From the NCBI GenBank assembly GCA_010671905.1, contig JAAHII010000001.1, positions 2,232,001 to 2,296,000 on the forward strand: DNA of 64,000 nucleotides, written 5' to 3'. A program made the position numbers and the translations under genes. A model generated the notes under the pieces. The model was given only the letters and a program-made list of their open reading frames with translations. It was not told the origin of the DNA and did no database searches. This document shows positions 18,781 through 27,790 of this stretch, one piece after another. This stretch comes from Leptolyngbya sp. SIOISBB (lineage in GTDB: Bacteria; Cyanobacteriota; Cyanobacteriia; Phormidesmidales; Phormidesmidaceae). Position 1 is the stretch's first letter; each line of letters begins with the position of its first letter.

Positions 18781-19023
18781 ATGGCAGTCAAAATTAAATT
18801 TGTTCCTGACGATGTCACCGTTAATGCTGAAGTGGGTGAACCTCTACTCCAAGTGGCAGAACGCGCCGGGATTACAATTCCGACTGGGTGTCTGATGGGG
18901 TCATGTCACGCCTGCGAAGTCGAAATTGAAGGCCAGGAGGAACCGATCTGTTCCTGCATCAGCGCTGTGCCTCCTGGTCAAGCCGAATTGACCATTAACC
19001 TATATGTTGATCCCACTTGGTAG
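18781..19023 (+). CDS. [2Fe-2S] ferredoxin, plant type
   Basis: An 80-residue ferredoxin-like electron carrier. The cluster ligands are in GCLMGSCHACEVEI (Cys-x4-Cys-x2-Cys) with further Cys in ICSCISAVPPG. It is shorter than photosynthetic PetF (about 97 residues) and has two extra-close Cys near the end. A HIP1 octamer sits just before the start, with GGGGAG upstream. Its redox partner is unknown. Confidence 0.88.
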   Translation: MAVKIKFVPDDVTVNAEVGEPLLQVAERAGITIPTGCLMGSCHACEVEIEGQEEPICSCISAVPPGQAELTINLYVDPTW

Positions 19024-19356
19024 TTCGTTGCTTTTGATACCAAGACTACGAAGCTCATCGTTTTTGTTGATCCTGCATAGTCAGAGGGAAATTTAAAGTT
19101 AATTGCAACAGCAACAGCTGCAGGGAGTGTTACCCATCCTGATTACGGTACGGTTCTACCTACCCGCAGCAAATTCGCCGATTGCTACATTGAAATCACT
19201 GTTACACACAAAAAAGTTGCGCACTTTTGGTAACGCAGTTAGTCTATCGCTAGCCGATTGAGGTAATTATCGTGAACAACTCGTCAGGCCAAACTCCAGC
19301 CTTTTTGGGATAACGGGCAAGGGGGCGGTAATGCCCTGCTAGAGTACGTTCAGTCA

Positions 19357-19614
19357 ATGTCATCTGAGACTGTATCTCAGTTGTCTCGCCCCGTTTCATC
19401 AGATGTCATGCAGGCAATGGAGCACAATATTGTCGGTCTACTCGGGGGCCTGCCTGGTCAACACTTTGATATTTCTGTGACGACCAGCCGCGAACATTTG
19501 GGACGCCTATTGGCTTCCGCCATGATGAGTGGCTACTTTTTGAAAAGCGCTGAGCAGCGCTTAGCCTTTGAAGAAGCAATTGTGTCATCTGATGTGAGTC
19601 AGGAATCAGAGTAA
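19357..19614 (+). CDS. DUF760 family protein, N-terminus probably frameshifted
   Basis: The DUF760 core is intact: SSDVMQAMEHNIVGLLGGLP, HFDISVTTSREHLGRLLASA and MMSGYFLKSAEQR. The family is found in cyanobacteria and plastids; its role is unknown. The ATG used here starts inside the family's usual N-terminus. Upstream, a GTG at 19272 preceded by GAGGT encodes MNNSSGQTPAFL and then hits a stop. Removing one base from the T5/G3 run at 19302-19309 joins it to DNGQGGGNALLEYVQSMSSE, giving a 113-residue protein. So the original gene was probably 19272-19614, with one added base. Confidence 0.8.
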   Translation: MSSETVSQLSRPVSSDVMQAMEHNIVGLLGGLPGQHFDISVTTSREHLGRLLASAMMSGYFLKSAEQRLAFEEAIVSSDVSQESE

Positions 19615-19649
19615 GGTAGTCTCTGTGCCGCTCCTCAGAGATAACTTGA

Positions 19650-20791
19650 GTGACTCAGCCAGCTTCACGGAAGACTGAATCTTTGAATTGCGATCGCTCG
19701 GTGGAGTCTATAACGACTTGGCCGGGCGATTTGCTTCATGAACTACACCACACATTGTTGACTTGGTATCGCACCCAGGGTCGCCAATTGCCCTGGCGTG
19801 AGACTCGCGACCCTTATGCGATTTGGATCTCGGAGATCATGCTGCAGCAAACCCAGGTCAAAACGGTGCTGCCTTACTATCAGCGCTGGCTGCAGATTTT
19901 TCCCACGGTTCAGGAGCTGGCTAAAGCCGACCAGCAGACCGTGCTCAAAGCTTGGGAGGGGCTCGGCTATTACGCCCGTGCCCGCAATTTGCATAAAGCG
20001 GCCCAGGTGATTGTCGACCAGCATGATGGTCTGTTTCCCGATACGTTTGAGGCGGCTGTGGCCTTGCCTGGCGTTGGGCGCACAACCGCTGGTGGCATTC
20101 TCAGCGCTGCTTTCAATCAATCACTGCCGATCTTAGATGGCAATGTGAAGCGAGTGCTGGCACGCTTAATCGCCCTTCGTAAGCCACCCAGCAAGGCGCT
20201 CGATCAACTGTGGCAATTGTCTACGGCGTTAGTCCCCACCGAGCAAGCGCGTGACTTTAACCAAGCCCTGATGGATTTGGGCGCGACCATTTGTACCCGA
20301 CACCGACCCGCTTGTTTGATTTGTCCTTGGCAATCGCCCTGTGCAGCGTACAATCAAAACGTTCAATTGGAGATTCCTATGACCGAAACTCGCGCCCCCC
20401 TGCCGCACAAGCTCATTGGCGTTGCCGTAGTGTGGAATGAGCAGGGCCAGATTCTAATTGATCGTCGTCCCCAGAAGGGTCTGTTAGGGGGGACTTTGGG
20501 AATTCCCCTGGCGGTAAGATTGAGCCTGGTGAAACGGTCGAAGCTTGTATTCAGCGAGAGTTGCAAGAAGAACTGGCCATCGATGTGGCAGTGGGCGATC
20601 GCCTGATTACCATCGACCATGCCTACACTCATTTCAAAGTTACGCTCAACGTTTTTCACTGCCATCACACGGGGGGCGAACCACAGCCCATCGAGTGCGA
20701 CGAAGTGCGCTGGGTTGAGGTCTCAGAACTTGACCAGTTCCCTTTTCCCAAGGCGAACAGTCAAATCATTGAGGCGATCAAAGCCCTCTAA
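19650..20791 (+). pseudogene. mutY: A/G-specific adenine glycosylase MutY, two frameshifts
   Basis: MutY removes adenine mispaired with 8-oxoguanine. The catalytic part is intact: WISEIMLQQTQV with the catalytic Glu, the helix-hairpin-helix LPGVGRTTAGGIL, the catalytic Asp in ILDGNVKRVLARL and the 4Fe-4S ligands CTRHRPACLICPWQSPC (Cys-x6-Cys-x2-Cys-x5-Cys). The frame breaks in the C-terminal NUDIX-like domain that recognises 8-oxoguanine. Removing one G from the G6 run at 20487-20492 and one C from the C4 run at 20505-20508 restores LLGGLWEFPGGKIEPGE and then the domain to 20791. Repaired length is 379 residues. As written, the product would keep the glycosylase but lose the recognition domain. 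Confidence 0.9.
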
Positions 20792-20856
20792 GACAGGGCC
20801 ATTGATAGTCGCCGAAGGCACCAACCGTAATGAGGAATCATCCGTTGTGGCTCAAG

Positions 20857-21852
20857 CTACCAGGGATCTTCCAACAAGCTGTCAGGGAGTCGTTTTTCAG
20901 GGATGTCTGATTTGTATAGCGTTTGTGAGATCGCCGCGCTAAGGGCCTGGCTGACTAGGGCGTATCCCTGCGGGCTGAGGTGAATGTGATCGCGATATAA
21001 GGCATCGGGGTCTGAAGCAGCTTGAAAATCAGCCAGGAAATCGATGTAGGGAATTTGCTCAAATTCGGCGAATTGAGTCACCCGCTGACGGGCCACCATT
21101 TCATAGTCACGGGAACCTGGCGGTTGGACTTCGCGTAATAGCGGCGTCATCACCATGATGAGGCGACTGTCTGCCTGCTGGGTTAGATGTTGTAATTGGC
21201 GCACCGCTTCTAGGTTGACACCCACGCGATCGCCCCCTTCTTGTTGGATGGCGGCGAGCTCTGGAATGGGCGGTGCCTTGATCAATCTGCCCAAGACCTC
21301 AGCCAAGGCTAAGGGCGGATAACGCTTGGGATAAGCGCGATCGCGGCCCACCTGTACCGACGTCGGAGCGGTGGCAAACAGATCGTCGGTATTCAGCAAC
21401 AGCACGACAACTTGAGCCTCAAAGGTTCCGAACTTCGCGATATAGGCCAGTTCATTACGCGGTCCCCAGGAGTTAGCCGAGGCATTCAAGACTTCGGCTC
21501 TGGCATACTGACCCAGAGAAGCATCCGTGAGCTGCTGCTGGAGCTGAAGCGATACAATTTCGGATTGGTCAGTCCACCAGCCACCATTAGCGATTGAGTC
21601 GCCGACGAGCAGTATCCGCAAGGTATCCGTCTCTGGTTTCGGCGCGATCGCCCCACCCCGCATGGAATATTGATTGATTTCAAACACGTTGCCAAAGCGC
21701 TTGGTGCGCTGGTTGGGGGCAAGTCGATAACCCGTTTGCGCATCCGCGACGTAGAGGGGTGGCTTGCCAAACCCAAAGAACAAGCGCAACGCTACTTCGG
21801 CAGCGCCCAATGCCAGGATGATTACCCCCACAACGATCAACGCGAGTTTCAC
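20857..21852 (-). CDS. SGNH/GDSL hydrolase family protein
   Basis: A 331-residue protein with an N-terminal membrane helix (LALIVVGVIILALGAAEVAL) and an SGNH hydrolase domain. Block I is LRILLVGDSIANGG with the nucleophile Ser, the Asn block is probably around LNTDDLF, and block V is YRDHIHLSPQGYALVS with the Asp-x-x-His pair. Such enzymes remove or transfer acyl groups on lipids or polysaccharides. The anchor places the domain outside the cytoplasm. The substrate is unknown. Confidence 0.85.
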   Translation of the reverse strand: MKLALIVVGVIILALGAAEVALRLFFGFGKPPLYVADAQTGYRLAPNQRTKRFGNVFEINQYSMRGGAIAPKPETDTLRILLVGDSIANGGWWTDQSEIVSLQLQQQLTDASLGQYARAEVLNASANSWGPRNELAYIAKFGTFEAQVVVLLLNTDDLFATAPTSVQVGRDRAYPKRYPPLALAEVLGRLIKAPPIPELAAIQQEGGDRVGVNLEAVRQLQHLTQQADSRLIMVMTPLLREVQPPGSRDYEMVARQRVTQFAEFEQIPYIDFLADFQAASDPDALYRDHIHLSPQGYALVSQALSAAISQTLYKSDIPEKRLPDSLLEDPW

Positions 21853-22018
21853 CGAATGACAGTCTCCCCAAGGTGCCCTAACAGTTTAGAGGATGCCCAG
21901 CAGCACCCAACAGAGGCCCATACAAAGATCCATAAAGGTAAGTTGGGCTGTCCATTACAAACGCTTTGTCGGAATCAGGGCAAGGTAGCCTGTTAAGCAA
22001 CTAAATCCATGGGTCGAT

Positions 22019-22897
22019 ATGAAAAAGTCGCTGTTTTTATTTAGCGCGATCGCTCTGGGGGTGTTGGTGCCTCAAGGCTACCCTTACGCTTACTTGATCC
22101 GCTATTTAATTATGCTGATTCTGTTCTGTTCTCTACTAGACATCAAAGTAGACGTTAAATCGGCTCTCAATCCCCGACTAGTCACCATCATTGCCATGAT
22201 GATGGCGATCGCGGGCATCACCGCTTGGATTGGCAATTGGTTTAGCACCGAGTTGGCTCTGGCTGCTTTCATGATTGCGATGGCTCCAACAGCGGCAGCG
22301 GCACCAGTGATGACTCGATTTTTAGATGGCCGAGTGGACTATGTGATGGCCTCGGTCGTTGTGACCAACAGTTTTTCCGCGATCGCCCTGCCTTTAGTTT
22401 TGCCGCTATTGAGTCCTAACGGACAAACCAGTATCAATCTTGTCGGGCTGCTCAACACCCTCACAGTCGTGCTTTTACCGTTAGGCATCACGCAATTAAT
22501 GCAGTACTTCACCCCGCAACTGGTCAAAGTTATACAACCCGTCAAAGGGGCAGGATTTTACTTTTGGATGGCCGCTATTTATCTGGCAACTGCCAAAGCC
22601 ACCCATTTTATCGAAGCGGAGTCAACCTCTCCGTGGATCGTCATTGTGGAAATCGCAGGGATCTCGCTCTTGTTATGTGCACTGAACTTTGGCCTCGGTC
22701 GCTGGCTTGGCGGCTACGACTGGGGACAAGAAATGGGCCAATCATTAGGACAAAAGAACACCTTATTCAGCATTTGGGTGTGTTTGACTTTTTTGACGCC
22801 AGCAATCGCTCTAGGCCCGATGTTTTATGTCGTGTTCCAAAATCTCTATAACTCTTACTTGCTCGCCCGCAAACCCCAACCTAAAGTAGGCGTTTAG
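22019..22897 (+). CDS. bile acid:sodium symporter (BASS) family transporter
   Basis: A 292-residue protein with about nine to ten hydrophobic segments. It shows the crossover-type motifs of the family: IAMAPTAAAAPVMTRFL in the middle and GQKNTLFSIWVCLTFLTPA near the C-terminus. The substrate in cyanobacteria could be an organic acid or other anion carried with Na+, and cannot be read from the sequence. Confidence 0.8.
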   Translation: MKKSLFLFSAIALGVLVPQGYPYAYLIRYLIMLILFCSLLDIKVDVKSALNPRLVTIIAMMMAIAGITAWIGNWFSTELALAAFMIAMAPTAAAAPVMTRFLDGRVDYVMASVVVTNSFSAIALPLVLPLLSPNGQTSINLVGLLNTLTVVLLPLGITQLMQYFTPQLVKVIQPVKGAGFYFWMAAIYLATAKATHFIEAESTSPWIVIVEIAGISLLLCALNFGLGRWLGGYDWGQEMGQSLGQKNTLFSIWVCLTFLTPAIALGPMFYVVFQNLYNSYLLARKPQPKVGV

Positions 22898-23011
22898 AGT
22901 CCACAGTGCAGTCGCAGAATTAGGGAATGGGGAACAGGGAATAGGCCTGAGAATTCCGGTTTGCGTTCGGCTTTGCATGGACACTAAATGCGCAGCTTCT
23001 CATTCGGTGAA

Positions 23012-23047
23012 AGCATTCCCGAAGGGTAGAGTAGCCCTACGGGAATG
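23012..23047. repeat. palindromic intergenic repeat
   Basis: GCATTCCCGAAGGG is followed after a short loop by its near-perfect inverse (CCCTACGGGAATGC), so a 14-bp stem with one mismatch can form. The arms are related to the short repeat at about 1170-1201 and at 54453-54482. It lies about 90 bp before a small conserved-looking gene. Confidence 0.6.
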
Positions 23048-23132
23048 CTTCGTTTCATTCCCCTACTCACCTCACTTCACTCACCTCACTGCCCCCATCA
23101 CTCTGCCACCCAATCACCCTCATACCCGACTC

Positions 23133-23429
23133 ATGTACTCCAACGTTTACTACCTGCTCCGCTCCAGGCAAGATGGTCGCCACCTGGCAGCTCGCCCTGA
23201 TGGACCAGAGAGCGATCTCACCTATCTGCTCATTTTCCAGGCAGATCATGAGGCGCTGTCTTACCTCAGCACCCATGCCCCCGAAATGCGCGATCGCTTT
23301 GCCGTCGAGTCGATGCCCGCCTATCAGCTCAAAGATATGCTGGCTCGTTGGGGATTCACGGGCATCGGTTTAGTGAGCGATCCCAGCTTGCCCAAGGTGG
23401 ACTTTATGCAGCAAGATGGTTTGTCTTAG
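23133..23429 (+). CDS. conserved-looking hypothetical protein
   Basis: A 98-residue protein starting at MYSNVYYLLRSRQDGRHLAA, with a plausible alpha/beta pattern (LTYLLIFQADHEALSYLSTH, WGFTGIGLVSDP). Earlier in-frame starts lie inside the palindromic repeat and give no protein-like sequence, so I take the ATG at 23133. Its last four bases overlap the end of the convergent GH57 gene. No named domain recognised. Confidence 0.65.
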   Translation: MYSNVYYLLRSRQDGRHLAARPDGPESDLTYLLIFQADHEALSYLSTHAPEMRDRFAVESMPAYQLKDMLARWGFTGIGLVSDPSLPKVDFMQQDGLS

Positions 23430-26038
23430 GGCGCTTCAACCAAGTGCCGTAAATCAGTCCCATGTTCCAGTAAAGCATTGGGATCAATGGATAAATGATG
23501 CGCCAACTTGAGTAAGGGTTTCAGCACGGGCAAGCTCTGGGCAGGCTCTTCTTGCTGTAAGAAGCAGAGCCAATCAGTAATGTGTTGCCAGTACAGTTCT
23601 TGCGATCGCACCAGCGAAATGCCGCCCAAGTCATGCCCCAGACTAATGAGTCGCCGCAGCCAGTCCACATCTTCAAGCAAGTTTTCCGGACGGGGATGGA
23701 TGAGAAAATGCCGCAGCGAGCGCCAGATAATCCCTTCTAAAATCCGCTGCCCCTCAGGGAGCACACAGTCACATTGAAATTGCAGTGCTTCTTGAGCGAT
23801 CGTTTCGAGCTGCATTAGGTGCACCGCTCCCCGATTCAACGGACCGTCATTGAGATCAATCGTTTCTTGATCGAGCAATCGCAAACTCTCTAAGGCTCGA
23901 TGTCGGATGGCGACCTCTGCCGCGACCTGTAACTCTTGAGGAACGGTCAACCCATCCCGATGAAAGGCCTTGAGCAAACTGTAATTGTTGCGATAAACCT
24001 GGTCATAAAGCTGGTCTAATCGCTGCAGCGTATCCTGACTGAGGAGCTGCATAATGCGGTGACGTTCTTCGGTAAATAAGGTTTGCAAATTGTAAGCGTG
24101 ATCCCCAAAGGTGGCATTCATTTCTAGAATCACTTGCGCCGCACTACCACTGGCAAACGCTGCTAGCAATGACTCCTTGGCGCGCTGATAGTCAAGGCGG
24201 CGGCGGAAACCGTTGACGCTACAGTGAAAATCCCAGCCGCCGAGATGCAACACCGCAAAACTCAGGTCAGAGCGATCGCCGGTCACATCCGACATCACGT
24301 TCAAGCGGCCCACCGCTAAGGACAAAGGCCCCATGCGTTGCACCTGATAGTCATGTTGCTGAATGGTGTAGCAGTAGAGTCGCTGCTCGGTCTGATAGGG
24401 CGTAAACAGTGAACTCATGGCGTAGTGGGCCACCACCTGCTCTAGGCTCACCTGCGAGGGAATCGCCAGTTGCCGGTACACGCCCGCAGCATTGTGGAAC
24501 TGCGGGACATTACTCAGTCCCGGTTCTAGACGGTTAATAAAGTCGGTCTCTAACTCAAGGCCACTGATCTCTCCTGCGAGTTCGATCGCCCGCGCTGCGT
24601 AGCGCAATATTTGCGTCCCCTCGGGTCGCGACACCTCATCAAAAAACCACCCGCAACTGGTATACATCAACAGCGCATGATGCTGCATTTCTAACAGGCG
24701 CAGGGTCTCGATCTGCTCTGCCGCCGAGAGCAAATGACTCTGATGCGCGGCAAAAAACTGCTGCCGACTTTGAACAGTACGCTGACGAATCACCTTGACA
24801 TAAGCATCCCGCGCCGCCCAAGGATCGCGAAACAGAGCCGTACCATATTGTTCAAAAATGTCGGCCAGTTCGTCCCGCAGCCAATCTAAGGCGTCGCGGA
24901 GGGGACGCCGCCATTTTTGATGCCACAGGCCACCACCGCCACAGCCGCAATCGTCTTGCCAGCGATCGACCCCATGCGAGCAACTCCAAGCCGTCACGGG
25001 TTTGAGCACGGCTTCCCACGTCGGGGGACAGCGGTGCAGGTAGTAAGCGTAGTTAGTCACCGTCCAGCCATGACTCGGAAACTCCTTCGTCACCGCGTAG
25101 GCCAGGGTCTTTTCCGCACCGCCCTTATGATGGCCAAAGGTTTCTCCATCGGTAGCTACACCGACGAGCTGCGACGGGCGATGATCGCCCCGAACGGCTT
25201 GGCCAATGCGACCGGCAAAATGCTGAGAGGAGCCGAGCACATCATTGAAGCCCATATCACGCGAGATCGGGCCGTCATAGAAAAAGACGTCGATGTAGCG
25301 ATGGGAGCCATCGGCGTTCCGGCTGGGCAAGTAGCAGCGATAGGGACGGTTGGGATCAATCTGACCACCGGCAACCTCATACCAGTCTGATTCGGGCTCA
25401 GCAGCGGTGGGGATCACGCGACACCGCTGGACTTGTGACGGCGCGAGAATAGTGAACTTGAAGCCTTCATCTACGAGGGCTTCTAACGTGGGGTAGTCCA
25501 CAGCGGTTTCAGCTAGCCAAATGCCTTCGGGATCGCGCCCAAATCGAGCGACAAAATCGGCTTTACCCCAGCGAATTTGTGTCCGCTTATCGCGATCGTT
25601 GGCCAACGGCAGGATGATGTGGTTGTAGACCTGGGCGATCGCATTGCCATGGCCAGATAAGCGATCGCAGCTCTCGCGATCCGCTTCCAAAATACGCCGA
25701 TAGGTTTCGGGATCATGGCGCTCTAGCCAGCTCATCAGCGTCGGGCCGATGTTAAAGCTGATGTGGGCGAAGTTATTGACAATATCGATGACTTCACCCT
25801 GCTCGTTGAGAATGCGCGCATAGGCATTGGGGCGATAACACTCGTGATGAATCCGTTCATTCCAGTCATGGAAAGGAGCCGCGCTCGGCTGATTCTCGAT
25901 CGCCCCCAGATAGGGATTTTCGCGCGGTGGCTGATAAAAATGCCCATGAATACAGACACATACCCCCATCGCCGTTTGGGGATCAGCGGGTGAATCCGCC
26001 AGATCAGGAATTTCAGAGATGGTGTGGATGTTACTCAT
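23426..26038 (-). CDS. GH57/DUF3536 glycoside hydrolase
   Basis: An 870-residue protein with the glycoside hydrolase family 57 N-terminal barrel: CVCIHGHFYQPPRENPYLG, the NNFAHISFNIGPTLMSWL segment and the nucleophile block GIWLAETAVDYPTLEAL. A long DUF3536 C-terminal half follows. GH57 enzymes act on alpha-glucans (amylase, branching enzyme, 4-alpha-glucanotransferase); the DUF3536 type is widespread in cyanobacteria but its exact activity is not settled. Cytoplasmic, with no signal peptide. It stands alone, convergent with the small gene at 23133. Confidence 0.9.
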   Translation of the reverse strand: MSNIHTISEIPDLADSPADPQTAMGVCVCIHGHFYQPPRENPYLGAIENQPSAAPFHDWNERIHHECYRPNAYARILNEQGEVIDIVNNFAHISFNIGPTLMSWLERHDPETYRRILEADRESCDRLSGHGNAIAQVYNHIILPLANDRDKRTQIRWGKADFVARFGRDPEGIWLAETAVDYPTLEALVDEGFKFTILAPSQVQRCRVIPTAAEPESDWYEVAGGQIDPNRPYRCYLPSRNADGSHRYIDVFFYDGPISRDMGFNDVLGSSQHFAGRIGQAVRGDHRPSQLVGVATDGETFGHHKGGAEKTLAYAVTKEFPSHGWTVTNYAYYLHRCPPTWEAVLKPVTAWSCSHGVDRWQDDCGCGGGGLWHQKWRRPLRDALDWLRDELADIFEQYGTALFRDPWAARDAYVKVIRQRTVQSRQQFFAAHQSHLLSAAEQIETLRLLEMQHHALLMYTSCGWFFDEVSRPEGTQILRYAARAIELAGEISGLELETDFINRLEPGLSNVPQFHNAAGVYRQLAIPSQVSLEQVVAHYAMSSLFTPYQTEQRLYCYTIQQHDYQVQRMGPLSLAVGRLNVMSDVTGDRSDLSFAVLHLGGWDFHCSVNGFRRRLDYQRAKESLLAAFASGSAAQVILEMNATFGDHAYNLQTLFTEERHRIMQLLSQDTLQRLDQLYDQVYRNNYSLLKAFHRDGLTVPQELQVAAEVAIRHRALESLRLLDQETIDLNDGPLNRGAVHLMQLETIAQEALQFQCDCVLPEGQRILEGIIWRSLRHFLIHPRPENLLEDVDWLRRLISLGHDLGGISLVRSQELYWQHITDWLCFLQQEEPAQSLPVLKPLLKLAHHLSIDPNALLEHGTDLRHLVEAP

Positions 26039-26745
26039 AAGGGTTGAAAACGCTCTAAATGGTTGTAATTGGGTTAACAGTTGGTCTTAAGGACGTTCGG
26101 GTCATGCACTCCACAGCGATCGCTCAACCCTTAGCAACCTGAAGATCGGACTGCTGCTTGATGTCTTCTGGGACTCGAATTTAAAAACAAACCTGAACTG
26201 AGCGCGTTCCGCAGGTGCGGGGGGAGGGGGCGGGATATCGCTAACTCACTCCTATAAGGATGCCTGATTTAAATTGTTAGCGCTCAAGCAGCGACGGCTT
26301 GAAACTCCAGACAATCCGCAAATGCTCTATATTGTCCCTTTTCTAGAGTTGATATAACTCCTTGTAACGCAGGCCAACAAAGCATTTAAATGACTTTCTA
26401 AAGCCAATCTTCAGAAAGCATAAAGGTTGGTTGCTTTTTGTGAATCTCCAGTGCCGAAGTCATGATCCCCGTAAAACAATGCTCAGCCGATCGCTCTTGG
26501 CGGCCAAATATGCTTCCTTGCTGGTGAATGATTACATCACGTCACGCACACCGTCAGCCAAGCCCCATTGCTCAGGTTGTCAGCTGCCTCGTTTTGAGAA
26601 CGTAGGCAGGTGCTCAAAACGAGCCTGGAAACATGAGTCATCTTTTAGAAAAATTTATCGAAGTGAATGTTGAGATTGGCGGAAATTTGAGAACACTAAG
26701 CGAAAGCATAAGTAACTATCCGGGAGTGATATCCCCTTTATTTTT
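26039..26745. other. intergenic region with an 11-bp hairpin
   Basis: About 700 bases between two divergent genes. No credible gene. CTCGTTTTGAG at 26588-26598 pairs perfectly with CTCAAAACGAG at 26613-26623 across a 14-nt loop, about 120 bp before the glycosyltransferase operon; there is no T-run. The rest shows nothing recognisable. Confidence 0.4.
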
Positions 26746-27741
26746 ATGATGCAGTGGCCCTCAATTAGCATTATTGTGCCCACGTACCAACGCGAGGAAG
26801 TGTTGTGCAGTACCCTCGCCGATGTGCTGCAGCAGGACTATCCTGACTATGAAGTTATCGTGGTCGATCAAACTCAAACTCATCAGCCTGAGACTCAAAC
26901 CTATTTAGAAGAACTAACTGCCCAAAATAAGATTGCGTACTATTCGCTGCCGTGGGCCAGTCTGCCAGGGGCCCGCAATTATGGAGTAGAGCGATCGCGC
27001 GGCGACATCATCCTCTTTATCGACGATGACGTGGAGTTACCAGCAGGATACCTGCAGGCCCATGCCAAAGTCTTGATGGAAAAACCCGAAGTCGGAGCCG
27101 TAGCGGGGCGCGTCTTTGATCGGATGAAACTCGGCGATGATCCGGACTCCTTGATTGAGCAGTTGCCACCCGAAGCCATGGATCCGGGAATTGCCTGGTA
27201 TCACATTGATCTCGTCCACACCACCCAGCCGCAACGGGTAATTAGTGCACGGGGCTGCAACATGTCCTTTCGGCGCGAAATTTTTGAGAAGCACGGGCTG
27301 CGCTTCGACGAACGCTTTCGCGGCAATGCCGTCCGCGAAGAGTCAGACTTTTGCTTGCGCCTGCGCCAGACTGACTACATCGTCTGGTACTCCCCAGAGG
27401 CCAACCTCATTCACCTGGGCGAAGAAAGCGGCGGCTGTCACGACATCAGCACGCGATCGCTGGCTTATCAAATCACCTTCTACCACAACCATTTCTTGAT
27501 GGGGCTCAAAAACCTCACCCTTGGTCAGGCTTTGCGGTTGTACATCAAACTCTTTGACTGCCATGTCTTGGGGCATCCCCCCTGCTACAAGAGTGGTTCG
27601 CCCATTAAAGTGGCCACCCGCTTCGTCTTTTACTGGCTGGGCTTGTTGGACGCCATCGGCACCCTGATCAAAACCGGCAAACAGCATCGCGTGTACACGA
27701 CACCGGCTGATACGCCCATGTCTCTCTCGGCCCAGTATTAA
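26746..27741 (+). CDS. family 2 glycosyltransferase
   Basis: A 331-residue GT-A enzyme: ISIIVPTYQREEVLCSTLAD, YEVIVVDQTQTHQ, PGARNYGVERSRGDIILFID then DDVE as the DXD region, and the acceptor block VREESDFCLRLRQTDY. A hydrophobic C-terminal part may touch the membrane. It is first of three same-strand glycosyltransferase genes (49 bp before the next), a likely operon making a cell-surface glycan. The start has two tandem ATGs. Confidence 0.9.
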   Translation: MMQWPSISIIVPTYQREEVLCSTLADVLQQDYPDYEVIVVDQTQTHQPETQTYLEELTAQNKIAYYSLPWASLPGARNYGVERSRGDIILFIDDDVELPAGYLQAHAKVLMEKPEVGAVAGRVFDRMKLGDDPDSLIEQLPPEAMDPGIAWYHIDLVHTTQPQRVISARGCNMSFRREIFEKHGLRFDERFRGNAVREESDFCLRLRQTDYIVWYSPEANLIHLGEESGGCHDISTRSLAYQITFYHNHFLMGLKNLTLGQALRLYIKLFDCHVLGHPPCYKSGSPIKVATRFVFYWLGLLDAIGTLIKTGKQHRVYTTPADTPMSLSAQY

Positions 27742-27790
27742 CCTCCCCGTCGGGAACCGATTCGCCCAACGTTCCAAAGGAAATGTGTCC

